DNA of 64,000 bases from Hymenobacter caeli (GTDB taxonomy: Bacteria; Bacteroidota; Bacteroidia; Cytophagales; Hymenobacteraceae): assembly GCF_013294115.1 (NCBI RefSeq), contig NZ_JABSNP010000008.1, positions 142,772 through 206,771 on the forward strand, given 5' to 3'. This document shows, piece after piece, positions 49,592 through 58,165 of this stretch; the first letter of the stretch is position 1; each line of letters starts with the position of its first letter. The position numbers and the translations under genes are program-made. Under the pieces are notes generated by a model. The model was not told where the DNA came from, ran no database searches, and was given only the letters and a program-made list of their open reading frames with translations.

Positions 49592-50308
49592 TTAGAACAG
49601 CTTGGGCAGCGGGTGCGCCTTCCATTTCTTGCGGGTCTTCATCGTCCAGAACTCGGCCACACCGGTGCGTTGCAGGCTGAGCTGCCAGGCCCCCATCTGC
49701 TGGCCCAGGCGGTAGCCGGTAGCTTGATCCTGGGGGTACTGCTGCCGGATGAGGGCGTAATCAGCGGGGGCGATGTCGGAGCCCACGGTGCCGTGGCAGC
49801 GCAGGCACAGGGCGTTGTTGAGCACGATGGGGCGCTGGTAGAAAAACACCTCCGGCGATTCGCGGTGCAGGGTGCGGGTGGTGTCGGTCCGCATTTCGGA
49901 GGCCAGCAGAATGGCGCGGTGGGCGGGGTTGCGCGGGCGGGTGCTCACGCGGCGGGCGGTGGCGTGCAACACCCGGGCCAGCGAATCCACGAAGGGGTAG
50001 GTTTCGGGGCGGCAGAAGGCCAGGGCCCCGGCCACGCCGCCGCGGGCCAGCTCGCGGGCCAGGGTGCGGCGCAGCAGCGTATCGGCGGTGGCCGTGAGCG
50101 AGTCGCCGGCCCAGCGGGTGGCGTGCAGCAGGTCAACGGGCATGATGCGCTTCACCTCCCAGTTTTCGGCTTCGATGCCGATGCGCTTGCTGTCTTTGAG
50201 GTGCTCTATCTGGTCGGGGCGGCAGGCGGCCAGCGCCAGCAGGCCCGGCAGCAGGGCCCGGCGCAGGCCGCGGCCCCCAAAGCAGCCAATGGAAAGGAGA
50301 GTAGCCAT
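49592..50308 (-). CDS. DUF3365-type c-haem lipoprotein
   Basis: A 238-residue protein starting MATLLSIGCFGGRGLRRALL; a lipobox-like LLALAAC lies about 38 residues in, so it may be a lipoprotein with a long N-region. The mature part has the DUF3365 sensor-like fold (EVFFYQRPIVLNNALCLRCH) with a single c-type haem site, CLRCHGTVG. DUF3365 domains are haem-binding periplasmic sensors or subunits. No c-type cytochrome partner is adjacent. The start at 50308 leaves 85 bases to the divergent -7 box of the next gene. Confidence 0.8.
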   Translation of the reverse strand: MATLLSIGCFGGRGLRRALLPGLLALAACRPDQIEHLKDSKRIGIEAENWEVKRIMPVDLLHATRWAGDSLTATADTLLRRTLARELARGGVAGALAFCRPETYPFVDSLARVLHATARRVSTRPRNPAHRAILLASEMRTDTTRTLHRESPEVFFYQRPIVLNNALCLRCHGTVGSDIAPADYALIRQQYPQDQATGYRLGQQMGAWQLSLQRTGVAEFWTMKTRKKWKAHPLPKLF

Positions 50309-50393
50309 AACTAAGGGGCAATATACCCCAGCAACCCGCCGTTGGCAGGCTTGTTTGGGCCGGGGCCCCCGCGGGGGCCCTGCCCGTGGCCCG

Positions 50394-50401
50394 TACCTTT
50401 G
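50394..50401 (+). promoter_or_regulatory. -7 promoter box of the lipoprotein gene (leaderless spacing)
   Basis: TACCTTTG ends 4 bases before the ATG at 50406, giving a predicted leaderless transcript. Confidence 0.6.
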
Positions 50402-50405
50402 CCCC

Positions 50406-51419
50406 ATGCGCCGTTTCCTTCGCGTTTTGCCCGTGCTGCTGCTCGCCCTGGCCTGCACCAAATCCACCATTTCCCCGGGGCTGCGCCTCGATTTTGTGGG
50501 GGCCAGCCGCTTCACCAGCAGCACCCGCGCGTTGTCGACGACCCCGGCCGACACGCTGGCCACTAAAATCTACGCCATAAACACCGATACTACCGTCAAG
50601 CTCCAGCGGCTGCGCATTGTGCTTTCGTCGCAGGCCACCCGCACCCCGGTGGTGTACCCCACGTCGGGCATCTTCAGCCCGCCGCCCACCGACGCGCCGC
50701 TGGTGTACCTCGATTCGGTGCTGGCCCCGGGCCCCACCGACCTGGCGTTCACCAACCTGCTGGCGGGCCGCACCACGTCGGGGGTCGATTTGTGGGAATA
50801 CACCGCCACCGACGTCAACAACAACACTGCCACTCGCGCCTACCGGCTCGCGCTGCGCCGCCCCGACTCAACGGCCGTGCTCCAAACCTACCGGCTCTAC
50901 CTGAGCCCCGTGCCCAACAACGGCACGGCCCTTACCGCGGCCCAGAACCGGGCCTTTGCCTACGTGGGGCTACGCGAAGGCCTGGTGCTGCCGCACCTGG
51001 CCGTGGCCGCCCAACCGGCCGCCAACCACGCCGAAACGGCAGCCAACCAGCCGCTCATCGACCTAGTGTGCATCGCCACTGGCACCGACGTCCGCCTGGC
51101 CACCACGCGGTCAACCAGTGTGAAAAACTTCAGTTTCTCGGCGCAAACCACGGCGCTGCGCTCCACCACGCTGGGGCTGGCCGACTTTCCCGGCCTCACC
51201 ACAAGCTTTCTGGTGCAAGGCGCTTTCACCAATGGAACCGCCTACCCGCCGAACGGCGCGTTCGATGCGGCCGTCACGGCCCCGTTGGTGAAGGGCACCA
51301 CCATCGCCTTCCGCATCACCGACAGCGGCGGCATCCCGCGCAGCGGGGCCATATTCATCGCCGACCTTGTACGCACCCCCACGGTCATTGTCACCTGCCA
51401 GGTAGTGGTGGAGAAGTAG
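50406..51419 (+). CDS. Hypothetical lipoprotein
   Basis: A 337-residue lipoprotein: signal MRRFLRVLPVLLLALAC with Cys17 as the lipidation site. The mature part is beta-rich with many Thr and Ser, including KIYAINTDTTVKLQRLRIVL, TPTDLAF-like strands and ends in IADLVRTPTVIVTCQVVVEK. No catalytic motif is visible and the family is not recognised; the pattern suggests two Ig-like domains on the cell surface or in the periplasm. The upstream extension of the frame is excluded by the -7 box 4 bases before the ATG. Confidence 0.75.
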   Translation: MRRFLRVLPVLLLALACTKSTISPGLRLDFVGASRFTSSTRALSTTPADTLATKIYAINTDTTVKLQRLRIVLSSQATRTPVVYPTSGIFSPPPTDAPLVYLDSVLAPGPTDLAFTNLLAGRTTSGVDLWEYTATDVNNNTATRAYRLALRRPDSTAVLQTYRLYLSPVPNNGTALTAAQNRAFAYVGLREGLVLPHLAVAAQPAANHAETAANQPLIDLVCIATGTDVRLATTRSTSVKNFSFSAQTTALRSTTLGLADFPGLTTSFLVQGAFTNGTAYPPNGAFDAAVTAPLVKGTTIAFRITDSGGIPRSGAIFIADLVRTPTVIVTCQVVVEK

Positions 51420-51432
51420 AGCCGGTTGTTAA

Positions 51433-51475
51433 CGCACAAGGGGCCCCCGGCAATGTGCCGGGGGCCCCTTGTGCG
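51433..51475. terminator. Bidirectional hairpin between convergent lipoprotein and OmpP1 genes
   Basis: A perfect 20-bp stem (51433-51452 with 51456-51475) with loop ATG. It sits between two convergent stop codons. It lacks a long T-run, but position and stability fit a terminator. Confidence 0.8.
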
Positions 51476-51491
51476 TACAAAGCTGGTTGGC

Positions 51492-53036
51492 TTAGAACGT
51501 TACGCCTGCCGTTAGGCTGGTGGTGTAGCGGCTGCTGTTGAGGGCCACCACCGGCTGCTGGCCGCCGTTGAGGTAGTAGGGCGAGTAAGCGGTTTTGTAC
51601 GCGTTGTACACCTCGGCCACGTCGAGGAAGAAGTTGCCCTGGCGCAGGCCCAGGCCGGCGGTGTAGTAGCTGTTGGCACTGCTGCGGCCGCCGCTGGGCA
51701 CCGCGTAAGGGTCGCCGTAGTAGGCGTAGCCCAGGCGGGCCCGGAACACGCTGTAGCGCCCCTCGGCCCCCACGCGGTAGTTCAATGTGTTGTGGTACAG
51801 CGCCTGAATGCTCTGGTTTTCCGCCGAAAACGAGTAGTTGTCGCCATTCTGGCTGTTCGGGTCGCTGTTGAGGCGGGCCTGGCCGTAGCCCACGTACTCC
51901 ACGTCACCGCTGATGAAGCCGTACTTGCCCAGCACCAACGATACCCCGGTGTTGGCCCGGAAAGGCGTGGTCAGGGTGTAGTCGTACACACCCGGGGCAA
52001 TGGTGTTGAAGAACGTGCCCGAAGGCTGCGTGAAGCTAGTGGTGAGCGAGGTGCCATACGTATCCGTCAGGTGCATGTACGTGGGCGTCTGGACAGACGC
52101 CCCAAACCGCAGGGCGTTTGTGGCCCGGAAAATCAGCCCCAGCCGGCCGTTCACGCCCGTGCCCGTGGTGTGCAACTCGTCGTGCAGTTGCAGGCTGGCA
52201 AAGTCCTGGTTCGGGTTGTTGGGCGTTTCCACAAAGTCGCGCGACTCGCGGTAGTCCGATAGGACGATGCCCAACCCCACGCCGATGTAGAGTCGGTCGC
52301 GGAAGCTGCCGCCGTAACCAAAATCTAGCTGCGACATCGAGCCCGTTGAAACCACCCGTTCGCCCTGCCCAATGGCGCCGGTGCGCGGAGTCGTCTGCAA
52401 AGTAGAATCAGTTTTCTGCGGGTTTTTCACGATTTGGGTCAGGTACCCCCCGTAGGCCAGCCCGTCGAGGTTGTTGTAGCTGCCGTCCGAGTTGCCGTGG
52501 TAAAACTGGCCGCTGATGTCGGGCAACGACCGCTGCGGCTCGCGCAAGCGCTGAAAAAACGACTGCCCGTCGGGCACGCTGCCCTGGTAGTTGCTGGTTT
52601 GGTTGAAGTCGGCCAATCGGGTGAAGCCCAGGGCAAACGAGCCGCCGCGCCAGCTGCTGCCGCGGTCGCTGTCGGGGAGGCGGTTGGCCAGCACCAGCCC
52701 GATGCTGGGGATGTTCACGCTGTTGCTCTGCTCGTTAAGCTTGGCGCTGCTGTTGAGCAAGCCGTTGGTCAGCACGCCGTCGGTTTGCCCAAACCCCAGC
52801 CCCAGGGTGCCGTGAAACTCCGACTTCTGGTAGAACCCCAGGCCGGCCGGGTTGCTGGTGAGGTTGCCAAAGTCGGCTCCCAGGGCCACATTGGCCCCCG
52901 CGATGCCCTGGGTGCGGGCAGGGCCCCCAAACTGCAGTTGCGAGTAGCGCAGCGCATCGACCGCATTTTGGGCAAAGGCGTGGCTGGCCTGCCCCATTGC
53001 CAGGGCCAGGCTAAGCCAAATGATCCGTTTTTTCAT
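51492..53036 (-). CDS. OmpP1/FadL-family outer-membrane protein
   Basis: A 514-residue barrel with a signal peptide (MKKRIIWLSLALAMGQASHA) and a FadL-like plug region: DALRYSQLQFGGPARTQGIA, then GNLTSNPAGLGFYQKSEF. The rest alternates beta strands and ends SRYTTSLTAGVTF with a terminal Phe. FadL-type proteins import hydrophobic compounds; Bacteroidota members are mostly uncharacterised. It lies downstream of the Gly/Tyr-rich lipoprotein on the same strand but behind a terminator. This neighbourhood next to proS is one I recognise as recurrent in Bacteroidota. Confidence 0.88.
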   Translation of the reverse strand: MKKRIIWLSLALAMGQASHAFAQNAVDALRYSQLQFGGPARTQGIAGANVALGADFGNLTSNPAGLGFYQKSEFHGTLGLGFGQTDGVLTNGLLNSSAKLNEQSNSVNIPSIGLVLANRLPDSDRGSSWRGGSFALGFTRLADFNQTSNYQGSVPDGQSFFQRLREPQRSLPDISGQFYHGNSDGSYNNLDGLAYGGYLTQIVKNPQKTDSTLQTTPRTGAIGQGERVVSTGSMSQLDFGYGGSFRDRLYIGVGLGIVLSDYRESRDFVETPNNPNQDFASLQLHDELHTTGTGVNGRLGLIFRATNALRFGASVQTPTYMHLTDTYGTSLTTSFTQPSGTFFNTIAPGVYDYTLTTPFRANTGVSLVLGKYGFISGDVEYVGYGQARLNSDPNSQNGDNYSFSAENQSIQALYHNTLNYRVGAEGRYSVFRARLGYAYYGDPYAVPSGGRSSANSYYTAGLGLRQGNFFLDVAEVYNAYKTAYSPYYLNGGQQPVVALNSSRYTTSLTAGVTF

Positions 53037-53060
53037 GGGAGGTAGAAGTAGAATAAAAAA

Positions 53061-53086
53061 GCGAGCCGGCCGTGGGGCCGGCTCGC
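53061..53086 (-). terminator. Terminator after the Gly/Tyr-rich lipoprotein gene
   Basis: An 11-bp stem (53061-53071 with 53076-53086) with loop GTGG; on the minus strand it is followed by a T6 run. Confidence 0.85.
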
Positions 53087-53132
53087 GAGGTAAAGCTAAA
53101 GCTATGCCAAAAGTACCGGGGTGGCGGGCCGG

Positions 53133-54527
53133 CTACCGGTGGCCCCGGCCGCCCCCGCCGCTGCGGCCCCCGCCGCCGCCGCCGCCGAAGCTACCGCCGC
53201 CACCGCCGCTGCTACGCATGCCACCGCCACTGTTGTAAGACGGTTGCGAGAACGAGCGCTGCGGCTGAGGCTGCGAGAACGAACGCTGTGGTTGCTCAGA
53301 GGACATCCGCGGGCGGGCCTGCTGGCTGTAGCCCGGGTTGTAGTTGCCGGTGCTCATACCGCCGCCGTTGTTGATTTGCTGCGGCTGCCGCATGGGCTGA
53401 CCGGTGCTCGGCGAGGCAAACATTTCGCGGAAAAAGCCCCGGCGCGGCTGCTGGGCTTGGCCCTGAGCCATGCCTTGTTGTTGAAGTTGCGGCTGCGGCT
53501 GGTTGCCGCCGGTAGCCATGGGAGCGTTGGTATTTTGTGGGCGCACCCGGCCGCCACCGTACTCGGGCTGCACGCTGCCCGGCATCATTTGGCCGTTGGT
53601 CATCCCGGGGCTCATCGGCGAGCCAACCACGCCATTGCGGCCACGGCCGCCGGTGGTGGTCGGCTGGCCGGGTGCCGTGGTGCCCATAGCGGGCGCAACC
53701 ACAGTGCCCCCGGCCACGCCGTTGCGGCCATAAGCGGCGGCCCCCGCGCGGCTGCCGCGCGGGCCCACAAGCACCGTGTTGCCGCCCGCGCCGTTGTCGT
53801 AGCGGACCCCGCTACCGGTGTAAATCACGTTGCGGCCGTAATAGCCGCCGCCGTAACCGCCGTACCCTCCATAGTAGCCGCCGCCGTAGCCGTAGCCCAA
53901 GCCACCGTAGCCGAAGGGGCTAAAGAATGGGTCGTAGCCGTAGCCGCCGTACCCATAACCGAAGGGACGTCCGAAGCCAAACCCGATGCTAATGCCCGAG
54001 CCGTAGCCGAACCCGAAGGGGCTGTAGAAAGGACTGTAAAATGGGCTGGCAAAGGCCCCGTAGGGCGAGTAGCCGTAGCCGCCGAAGCCACTGCCGTAGC
54101 CGCCATAGCCGCCGCCGTAGTAGGGGTCAGCGCCGCCGTAGCCGAGCGAGGTATAGGGGCTGCTGGGGGTGTAGGCCCCCATGCCCGGCCCGGTGTAGGG
54201 CTGGTTAAAAAGCGACGCGTTGGGGTCGTAGCCCGGGCTGCCGTTGTAGTACTGGTCCGAGCCGGTGGTGCCAGTGGTGGCCGTACTGCCGGTGTAGTCG
54301 GGGTTGGCGGCCTCGTCGGTGCTGGGCGCGGGGGCCGCGGCCTGGGTGGCCGCGGGCGCTTGCGCCGGGGCCGCGTAGCGGGGCGCGGAAGCAACGGCCG
54401 TGGTGCGGTCGGCCGAGGAGTAGTACACCCCGTCGTTTTCCGACGTGGTTAGGGCCGAGGTTCCGGCGCAGCCGCCTAGCGCAAGAAGCGCCAAAGCAGG
54501 CAGATAGGCGGTGAGCAGGGTTTTCAT
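53133..54527 (-). CDS. Gly/Tyr/Pro-rich low-complexity lipoprotein
   Basis: A 464-residue lipoprotein (signal MKTLLTAYLPALALLALGGC, Cys20). The mature part is almost wholly low complexity: an Ala/Pro/Thr stretch, a Gly/Tyr/Phe-rich middle (YGGGYGGYGSGFGGYGYSPY and similar), a Gln/Pro/Met/Asn-rich part and a Gly/Ser/Arg tail (GGGGGRSGGGGRGHR). No folded domain is recognisable. Such proteins may be structural surface components or partners of the OmpP1 barrel downstream. Its promoter region (54528-54797) is shared with the divergent proS; no perfect -7 box is visible there. Confidence 0.8.
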   Translation of the reverse strand: MKTLLTAYLPALALLALGGCAGTSALTTSENDGVYYSSADRTTAVASAPRYAAPAQAPAATQAAAPAPSTDEAANPDYTGSTATTGTTGSDQYYNGSPGYDPNASLFNQPYTGPGMGAYTPSSPYTSLGYGGADPYYGGGYGGYGSGFGGYGYSPYGAFASPFYSPFYSPFGFGYGSGISIGFGFGRPFGYGYGGYGYDPFFSPFGYGGLGYGYGGGYYGGYGGYGGGYYGRNVIYTGSGVRYDNGAGGNTVLVGPRGSRAGAAAYGRNGVAGGTVVAPAMGTTAPGQPTTTGGRGRNGVVGSPMSPGMTNGQMMPGSVQPEYGGGRVRPQNTNAPMATGGNQPQPQLQQQGMAQGQAQQPRRGFFREMFASPSTGQPMRQPQQINNGGGMSTGNYNPGYSQQARPRMSSEQPQRSFSQPQPQRSFSQPSYNSGGGMRSSGGGGGSFGGGGGGGRSGGGGRGHR

Positions 54528-54797
54528 TGGAAGAAAGGAAAAAGGCTGTATAGACTATACGTAAAGTAACAACTCAAACGGTACAAATCGGGTGAAGCGG
54601 GCCCCGCGGGGCCCTTCCTCAACGACTAATTCCCGCGAGGGTTGGCCCCAAGCTGGCCAGCGCATTTTTCGGGGGATTAGAGGGCCATTCGGGGCTGTGG
54701 TTTAATAACGTAATTTTACCCCGAAACGGTGCCCTTTGCCTGGTCAAATTTTATACCATTTTCGGGGGCCGTTCCCGTTATTTTTCCGTAGCTGATT

Positions 54798-56273
54798 ATG
54801 AGCAAAAAATTGCCCACCCGCGAAGAGGATTATTCGCTCTGGTACAACGACTTAGTGAAGCGGGCCGGCCTGGCTGAAAACTCCGCCGTGCGCGGCTGCA
54901 TGGTCATCAAGCCCTACGGCTACGCCATCTGGGAGAAGATGCAGCGCCAGCTGGACGACATGTTCAAGCGCACGGGCCACGAAAACGCCTACTTCCCCAT
55001 TTTCATCCCCAAAAGCCTGTTCGAAGCCGAAGAGAAAAACGCCGAAGGCTTCGCCAAGGAGTGCGCCGTGGTGACGCACTACCGCCTGCAAACCGACCCC
55101 GACAAGCCCGGCAAGCTGCGCGTGGACCCCGCCGCCAAGCTCGAAGAAGAGCTGGTGGTGCGCCCCACTTCGGAGGCCATCATTTGGAGCACCTACAGGA
55201 ACTGGGTGCAGAGCTACCGCGACCTGCCGCTGCTCATCAACCAGTGGGCCAACGTGGTGCGCTGGGAAATGCGCACCCGCCTGTTTCTGCGCACCGCCGA
55301 GTTTTTGTGGCAGGAAGGGCACACCGCCCACGCCACCGCCGCGGAGGCCGTGGCCGAAACCCGCCAGATGCTCGACGTGTACGCCGAATTTGCCGAGGAG
55401 CACATGGCCCTGCCGGTAATAAAGGGCGTGAAAACCGCCAACGAGCGATTCGCCGGGGCCGAGGATACCTACTGCATCGAGGCGCTGATGCAGGACGGCA
55501 AGGCGCTGCAAGCCGGCACCAGCCACTTCCTGGGCCAGAATTTCGCCAAGGCCTTTGATGTGCAGTTTGCCACCAAGGACGGGGCCCGCGAGTACGTGTG
55601 GGGCACCAGCTGGGGCGTGAGCACCCGCCTGATGGGGGCCCTGGTGATGGCCCACTCCGACGACGAGGGCCTGGTGCTGCCGCCCAAGCTGGCCCCGATT
55701 CAGGTGGTCATCGTGCCCATCTACAAAACCGGCGAGCTGGACGCGCTGATGGAGCGCATCCGCCCCATTCAGCAAGGGCTGATTGCCCGCGGCATCTCGG
55801 TGAAGGTGGACGCCCGCGACACCGAGCGCCCCGGCTTCAAGTTTGCCGAGTGGGAGCTGAAGGGCGTGCCCGTGCGCCTGGCCGTGGGGGCCCGCGACCT
55901 CGACGCCGGCACCGTGGAAGTGGCCCGCCGCGACACCAAGCAAAAGATGACCCTGCCGCTGGCCGACATCGTGGCCGCCGTGGACCAGCTGCTGACCGAC
56001 ATCCAGGCCAACATCTACCAGAAGGCCCGCGCCTACCGCGACCAGCACCTGACGCGCGTGGACAGCTACGCCGAGTTCAAGCAGGTGCTGGATGAGAAAG
56101 GCGGCTTCGTGCTGGCCCACTACGACGGCACCTCCGAAACCGAGGAGCGCATCAAGGAGGAGACCAAGGCTACCGTGCGCTGCCTGGCCCTGGCCGAGCC
56201 CGACGAAGACGGCGTGTGCATGGTGACGGGGGCCCCCAGCCCGCGCCGGGCCTACTTCGCCCGGGCTTACTAG
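54798..56273 (+). CDS. proS: Proline--tRNA ligase (eukaryote/archaeal-type short form)
   Basis: A 491-residue class II synthetase of the short form without the bacterial editing insertion: [20 protein letters not shown] at the start, motif 2 [20 protein letters not shown], and motif 3 with [22 protein letters not shown]-terminal anticodon-binding and extra domain follows ([20 protein letters not shown], ending RRAYFARAY). It charges tRNA-Pro; the two tRNA-Pro genes of this window are at its other end. A terminator follows at 56306. Confidence 0.95.
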   Translation: MSKKLPTREEDYSLWYNDLVKRAGLAENSAVRGCMVIKPYGYAIWEKMQRQLDDMFKRTGHENAYFPIFIPKSLFEAEEKNAEGFAKECAVVTHYRLQTDPDKPGKLRVDPAAKLEEELVVRPTSEAIIWSTYRNWVQSYRDLPLLINQWANVVRWEMRTRLFLRTAEFLWQEGHTAHATAAEAVAETRQMLDVYAEFAEEHMALPVIKGVKTANERFAGAEDTYCIEALMQDGKALQAGTSHFLGQNFAKAFDVQFATKDGAREYVWGTSWGVSTRLMGALVMAHSDDEGLVLPPKLAPIQVVIVPIYKTGELDALMERIRPIQQGLIARGISVKVDARDTERPGFKFAEWELKGVPVRLAVGARDLDAGTVEVARRDTKQKMTLPLADIVAAVDQLLTDIQANIYQKARAYRDQHLTRVDSYAEFKQVLDEKGGFVLAHYDGTSETEERIKEETKATVRCLALAEPDEDGVCMVTGAPSPRRAYFARAY

Positions 56274-56305
56274 CGGCTCGCCGCCCGGCCAATGTTCTTC
56301 CCCGC

Positions 56306-56349
56306 AAAAGGGCCGGTTCCGAAACGATGGTTTCGGAACCGGCCCTTTT
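56306..56349 (+). terminator. Terminator after proS
   Basis: A perfect 20-bp stem (56306-56325 with 56330-56349) with loop GATG, ending in T4 on the plus strand and A4 on the other side. Confidence 0.88.
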
Positions 56350-56410
56350 CCTTATTCGGCTATTTTTTTTATTTTCGGGCCAGGCCGATTATATTATACC
56401 GGCAATTATT

Positions 56411-56418
56411 TATATTTG
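56411..56418 (+). promoter_or_regulatory. -7 promoter box of the small exported protein gene
   Basis: TATATTTG, a perfect TAnnTTTG box in AT-rich DNA, lies 41 bases before the ATG at 56460. Confidence 0.6.
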
Positions 56419-56459
56419 GCCAACGGTCTTTTTTTTCGTGCCTTTTCGCTTTCGTTGTT

Positions 56460-56930
56460 ATGCGCCCACACCTACTTTGCGTGCTGCTGTTGGCCCCGGT
56501 GGCCGGCTTTGCCCAAACCGTGACTTCGGCCCCGGCGTCGCTCATCGCCGTGGCGACCCCCGAGCCCGCCGCTACTTTGCTGCCCGTGCGCACCGACGCC
56601 AGCCGCAAGCTCACGAAGATGAAGGATACCATCCGTCCGCTCACCGACGAGCTGGACGCCTTCAAAACCCGGCCGCAGGTGGCCCACATCCTGTCGGAAT
56701 CGACCGATGACTTCCTCCAGATTATGGGCGGCCGCCCCAACCAGGAAGCCTATTTCCAAGTGCTTGACAGCAGCCTGGCGGAGCTGGTGCCCCTCACCCG
56801 CCTCCCCGCCGACCGGGCGCAGGTGGCCGAGTACTACGAGGACCTGCTCGACATCGTGGGCATCACCAATTCGGGGGGGCGGCTCAACGCCTTCATCACC
56901 CGCGCCAAAGCACCGGCCGCGGCCCACTAG
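56460..56930 (+). CDS. Hypothetical exported protein
   Basis: A 156-residue protein with a signal peptide (MRPHLLCVLLLAPVAGFAQ). The mature protein is largely helical: RKLTKMKDTIRPLTDELDAF, HILSESTDDFLQIMGGRPNQ, DRAQVAEYYEDLLDIVGITN. The family is not recognised. It has its own promoter and converges with the radical SAM gene; a strong hairpin separates them. The start at 56460 is set by the -7 box and signal peptide; the frame upstream translates the proS terminator. Confidence 0.75.
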   Translation: MRPHLLCVLLLAPVAGFAQTVTSAPASLIAVATPEPAATLLPVRTDASRKLTKMKDTIRPLTDELDAFKTRPQVAHILSESTDDFLQIMGGRPNQEAYFQVLDSSLAELVPLTRLPADRAQVAEYYEDLLDIVGITNSGGRLNAFITRAKAPAAAH

Positions 56931-56964
56931 GTAAACCCGGCGGGCGGCTCCTTACCAAAGCAAA

Positions 56965-57016
56965 AGCGCGGGGAAAGCAGCGGGCCTATGCACGGGCCCG
57001 CTGCTTTCCCCGCGCT
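56965..57016. terminator. Bidirectional terminator between convergent genes
   Basis: A perfect 22-bp stem (56965-56986 with 56995-57016) with an 8-base loop, flanked by A-rich (left) and T-rich (right) ends. Confidence 0.9.
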
Positions 57017-57022
57017 GCGTTT

Positions 57023-58045
57023 TCACCCCCACACCTTGGTGCCCTCGGTGCAGTTACGGCACATTTCTACCTGGTCGCGGCCTTTGAGCAGGGCCTGGCG
57101 GAAGCCCTGGTACTTGGGGCCCCGCCAGAGGCTGGCGAAGCTTTGCTGCTGCAAGTCGCCGAGGCGGTACTCGGCGTCTTTGTCGAAGCAGCAGGGCACC
57201 ACGAGGCCGTCCCAGGTGATGACGCAGGAGTGCCACATCTTCCAGCAGTGGTTGAGGAGGCGGTTTTTTAGGCTCCAGGTGCCGTTGTGGTTGTTCTGGT
57301 AGCGCGAGTAGTAGTCGATGGTGGGGATGAGGGGCGAGCCGTGCTGGTAGTCGTAAATCTGCGCCGTCTTGAACCACACGTCGTCCACGCCCAGGGCCGC
57401 GGCCAGGGCTTTGGCATCGGCCAGCTGGTGCTCGTTGGGGCCCACCACCAGGAACTGGAAGATGATGCGCGGCGTGCGGGATTTCAGCGTTTTGCGCCAG
57501 CGCACGATGTTGCGCGTGCCTTCGAGCACTTTTTCCAGCTTGCCGCCCACCCGGTACTGCTGGTACACCTCCTGGGTGGTGCCGTCGAGCGAGATGATGA
57601 GGCGGTCGAGGCCGCTTTCCACGGTGCGGCGGGCGTTTTGGTCGGTGAGGTAGTGGGCGTTGGTGCTGGTGGCGGTGTAAATGCCCTTGCCCGCGGCGTA
57701 GCGCACCAGCTCCAGGAAGTGCGGGTGCAGGTAGGGCTCGCCCTGGAAGTAAAAAATGAGGTACCACAGCCGGCCGGCCACCTCGTCAATCGTCTTCTTG
57801 AACAAGTCGTCGGCCAGCATGCCCGTGGGCCGCGTGAAGGAGCGCAGGCCGCTGGGGCACTCGGGGCAGCGCAGGTTGCAGCTGGTGGTGGGCTCGAAGC
57901 TCAGGGCCAGGGGCAGGCCGCGGTGGCGGGCCCGGCCGGTGGCCTTGCTCAGCAGGTACGAGCCCACCACCTGGGCGGCGTTCCAGAGGCGGCGCGGCGT
58001 GGTTTTGGACAGCACGTTGAGGCCATCGGCGAGGAGCGGGTGCAT
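57023..58045 (-). CDS. Radical SAM/SPASM domain protein
   Basis: A 340-residue iron-sulfur enzyme. The radical SAM cluster motif is CNLRCPEC (Cys-x3-Cys-x2-Cys). Then come IFYFQGEPYLHPHFLELV and a SAM-barrel core (LIISLDGTTQEVYQQYRVGG). The C-terminal SPASM segment binds a second cluster (WKMWHSCVITWDGLVVPCCF, then MCRNCTEGTKVW). SPASM enzymes modify peptides, sugars or cofactors; no precursor peptide gene is seen nearby. The ATG at 58045 (MHPLLADGLN) is chosen; the upstream frame translates the leader hairpin. Confidence 0.92.
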   Translation of the reverse strand: MHPLLADGLNVLSKTTPRRLWNAAQVVGSYLLSKATGRARHRGLPLALSFEPTTSCNLRCPECPSGLRSFTRPTGMLADDLFKKTIDEVAGRLWYLIFYFQGEPYLHPHFLELVRYAAGKGIYTATSTNAHYLTDQNARRTVESGLDRLIISLDGTTQEVYQQYRVGGKLEKVLEGTRNIVRWRKTLKSRTPRIIFQFLVVGPNEHQLADAKALAAALGVDDVWFKTAQIYDYQHGSPLIPTIDYYSRYQNNHNGTWSLKNRLLNHCWKMWHSCVITWDGLVVPCCFDKDAEYRLGDLQQQSFASLWRGPKYQGFRQALLKGRDQVEMCRNCTEGTKVWG

Positions 58046-58095
58046 CGGCAGGGGAAGACCGGGGTGGGGCGGCCGGGCGGGCCGCCAACAAAAAA

Positions 58096-58127
58096 AGACG
58101 ACGGAAGCGCGGGGGCCTCCGTCGTCT
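58096..58127 (-). terminator. Terminator of the TlpA-like gene, overlapping the next gene's start site
   Basis: A 10-bp stem (58096-58105 with 58118-58127) followed on the minus strand by a T-run. It lies 39 bases after the stop of the TlpA-like gene and just downstream of the -7 box of the radical SAM gene. Confidence 0.75.
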
Positions 58128-58132
58128 CGGCG

Positions 58133-58140
58133 CAAAGTTA
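58133..58140 (-). promoter_or_regulatory. -7 promoter box of the radical SAM gene
   Basis: CAAAGTTA on the plus strand is TAACTTTG on the minus strand. The expected start site, about 58126, falls at the beginning of the terminator hairpin, so the radical SAM mRNA would begin with a hairpin. Confidence 0.55.
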
Positions 58141-58165
58141 GGCGGCGGGCCCGCCGGCGCGGCGG

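Noticed and set aside
54528..54797. Regulatory RNA upstream of proS
   Set aside because: Only a short GGGCCC-type palindrome is visible; no T-box or other known leader pattern could be recognised.
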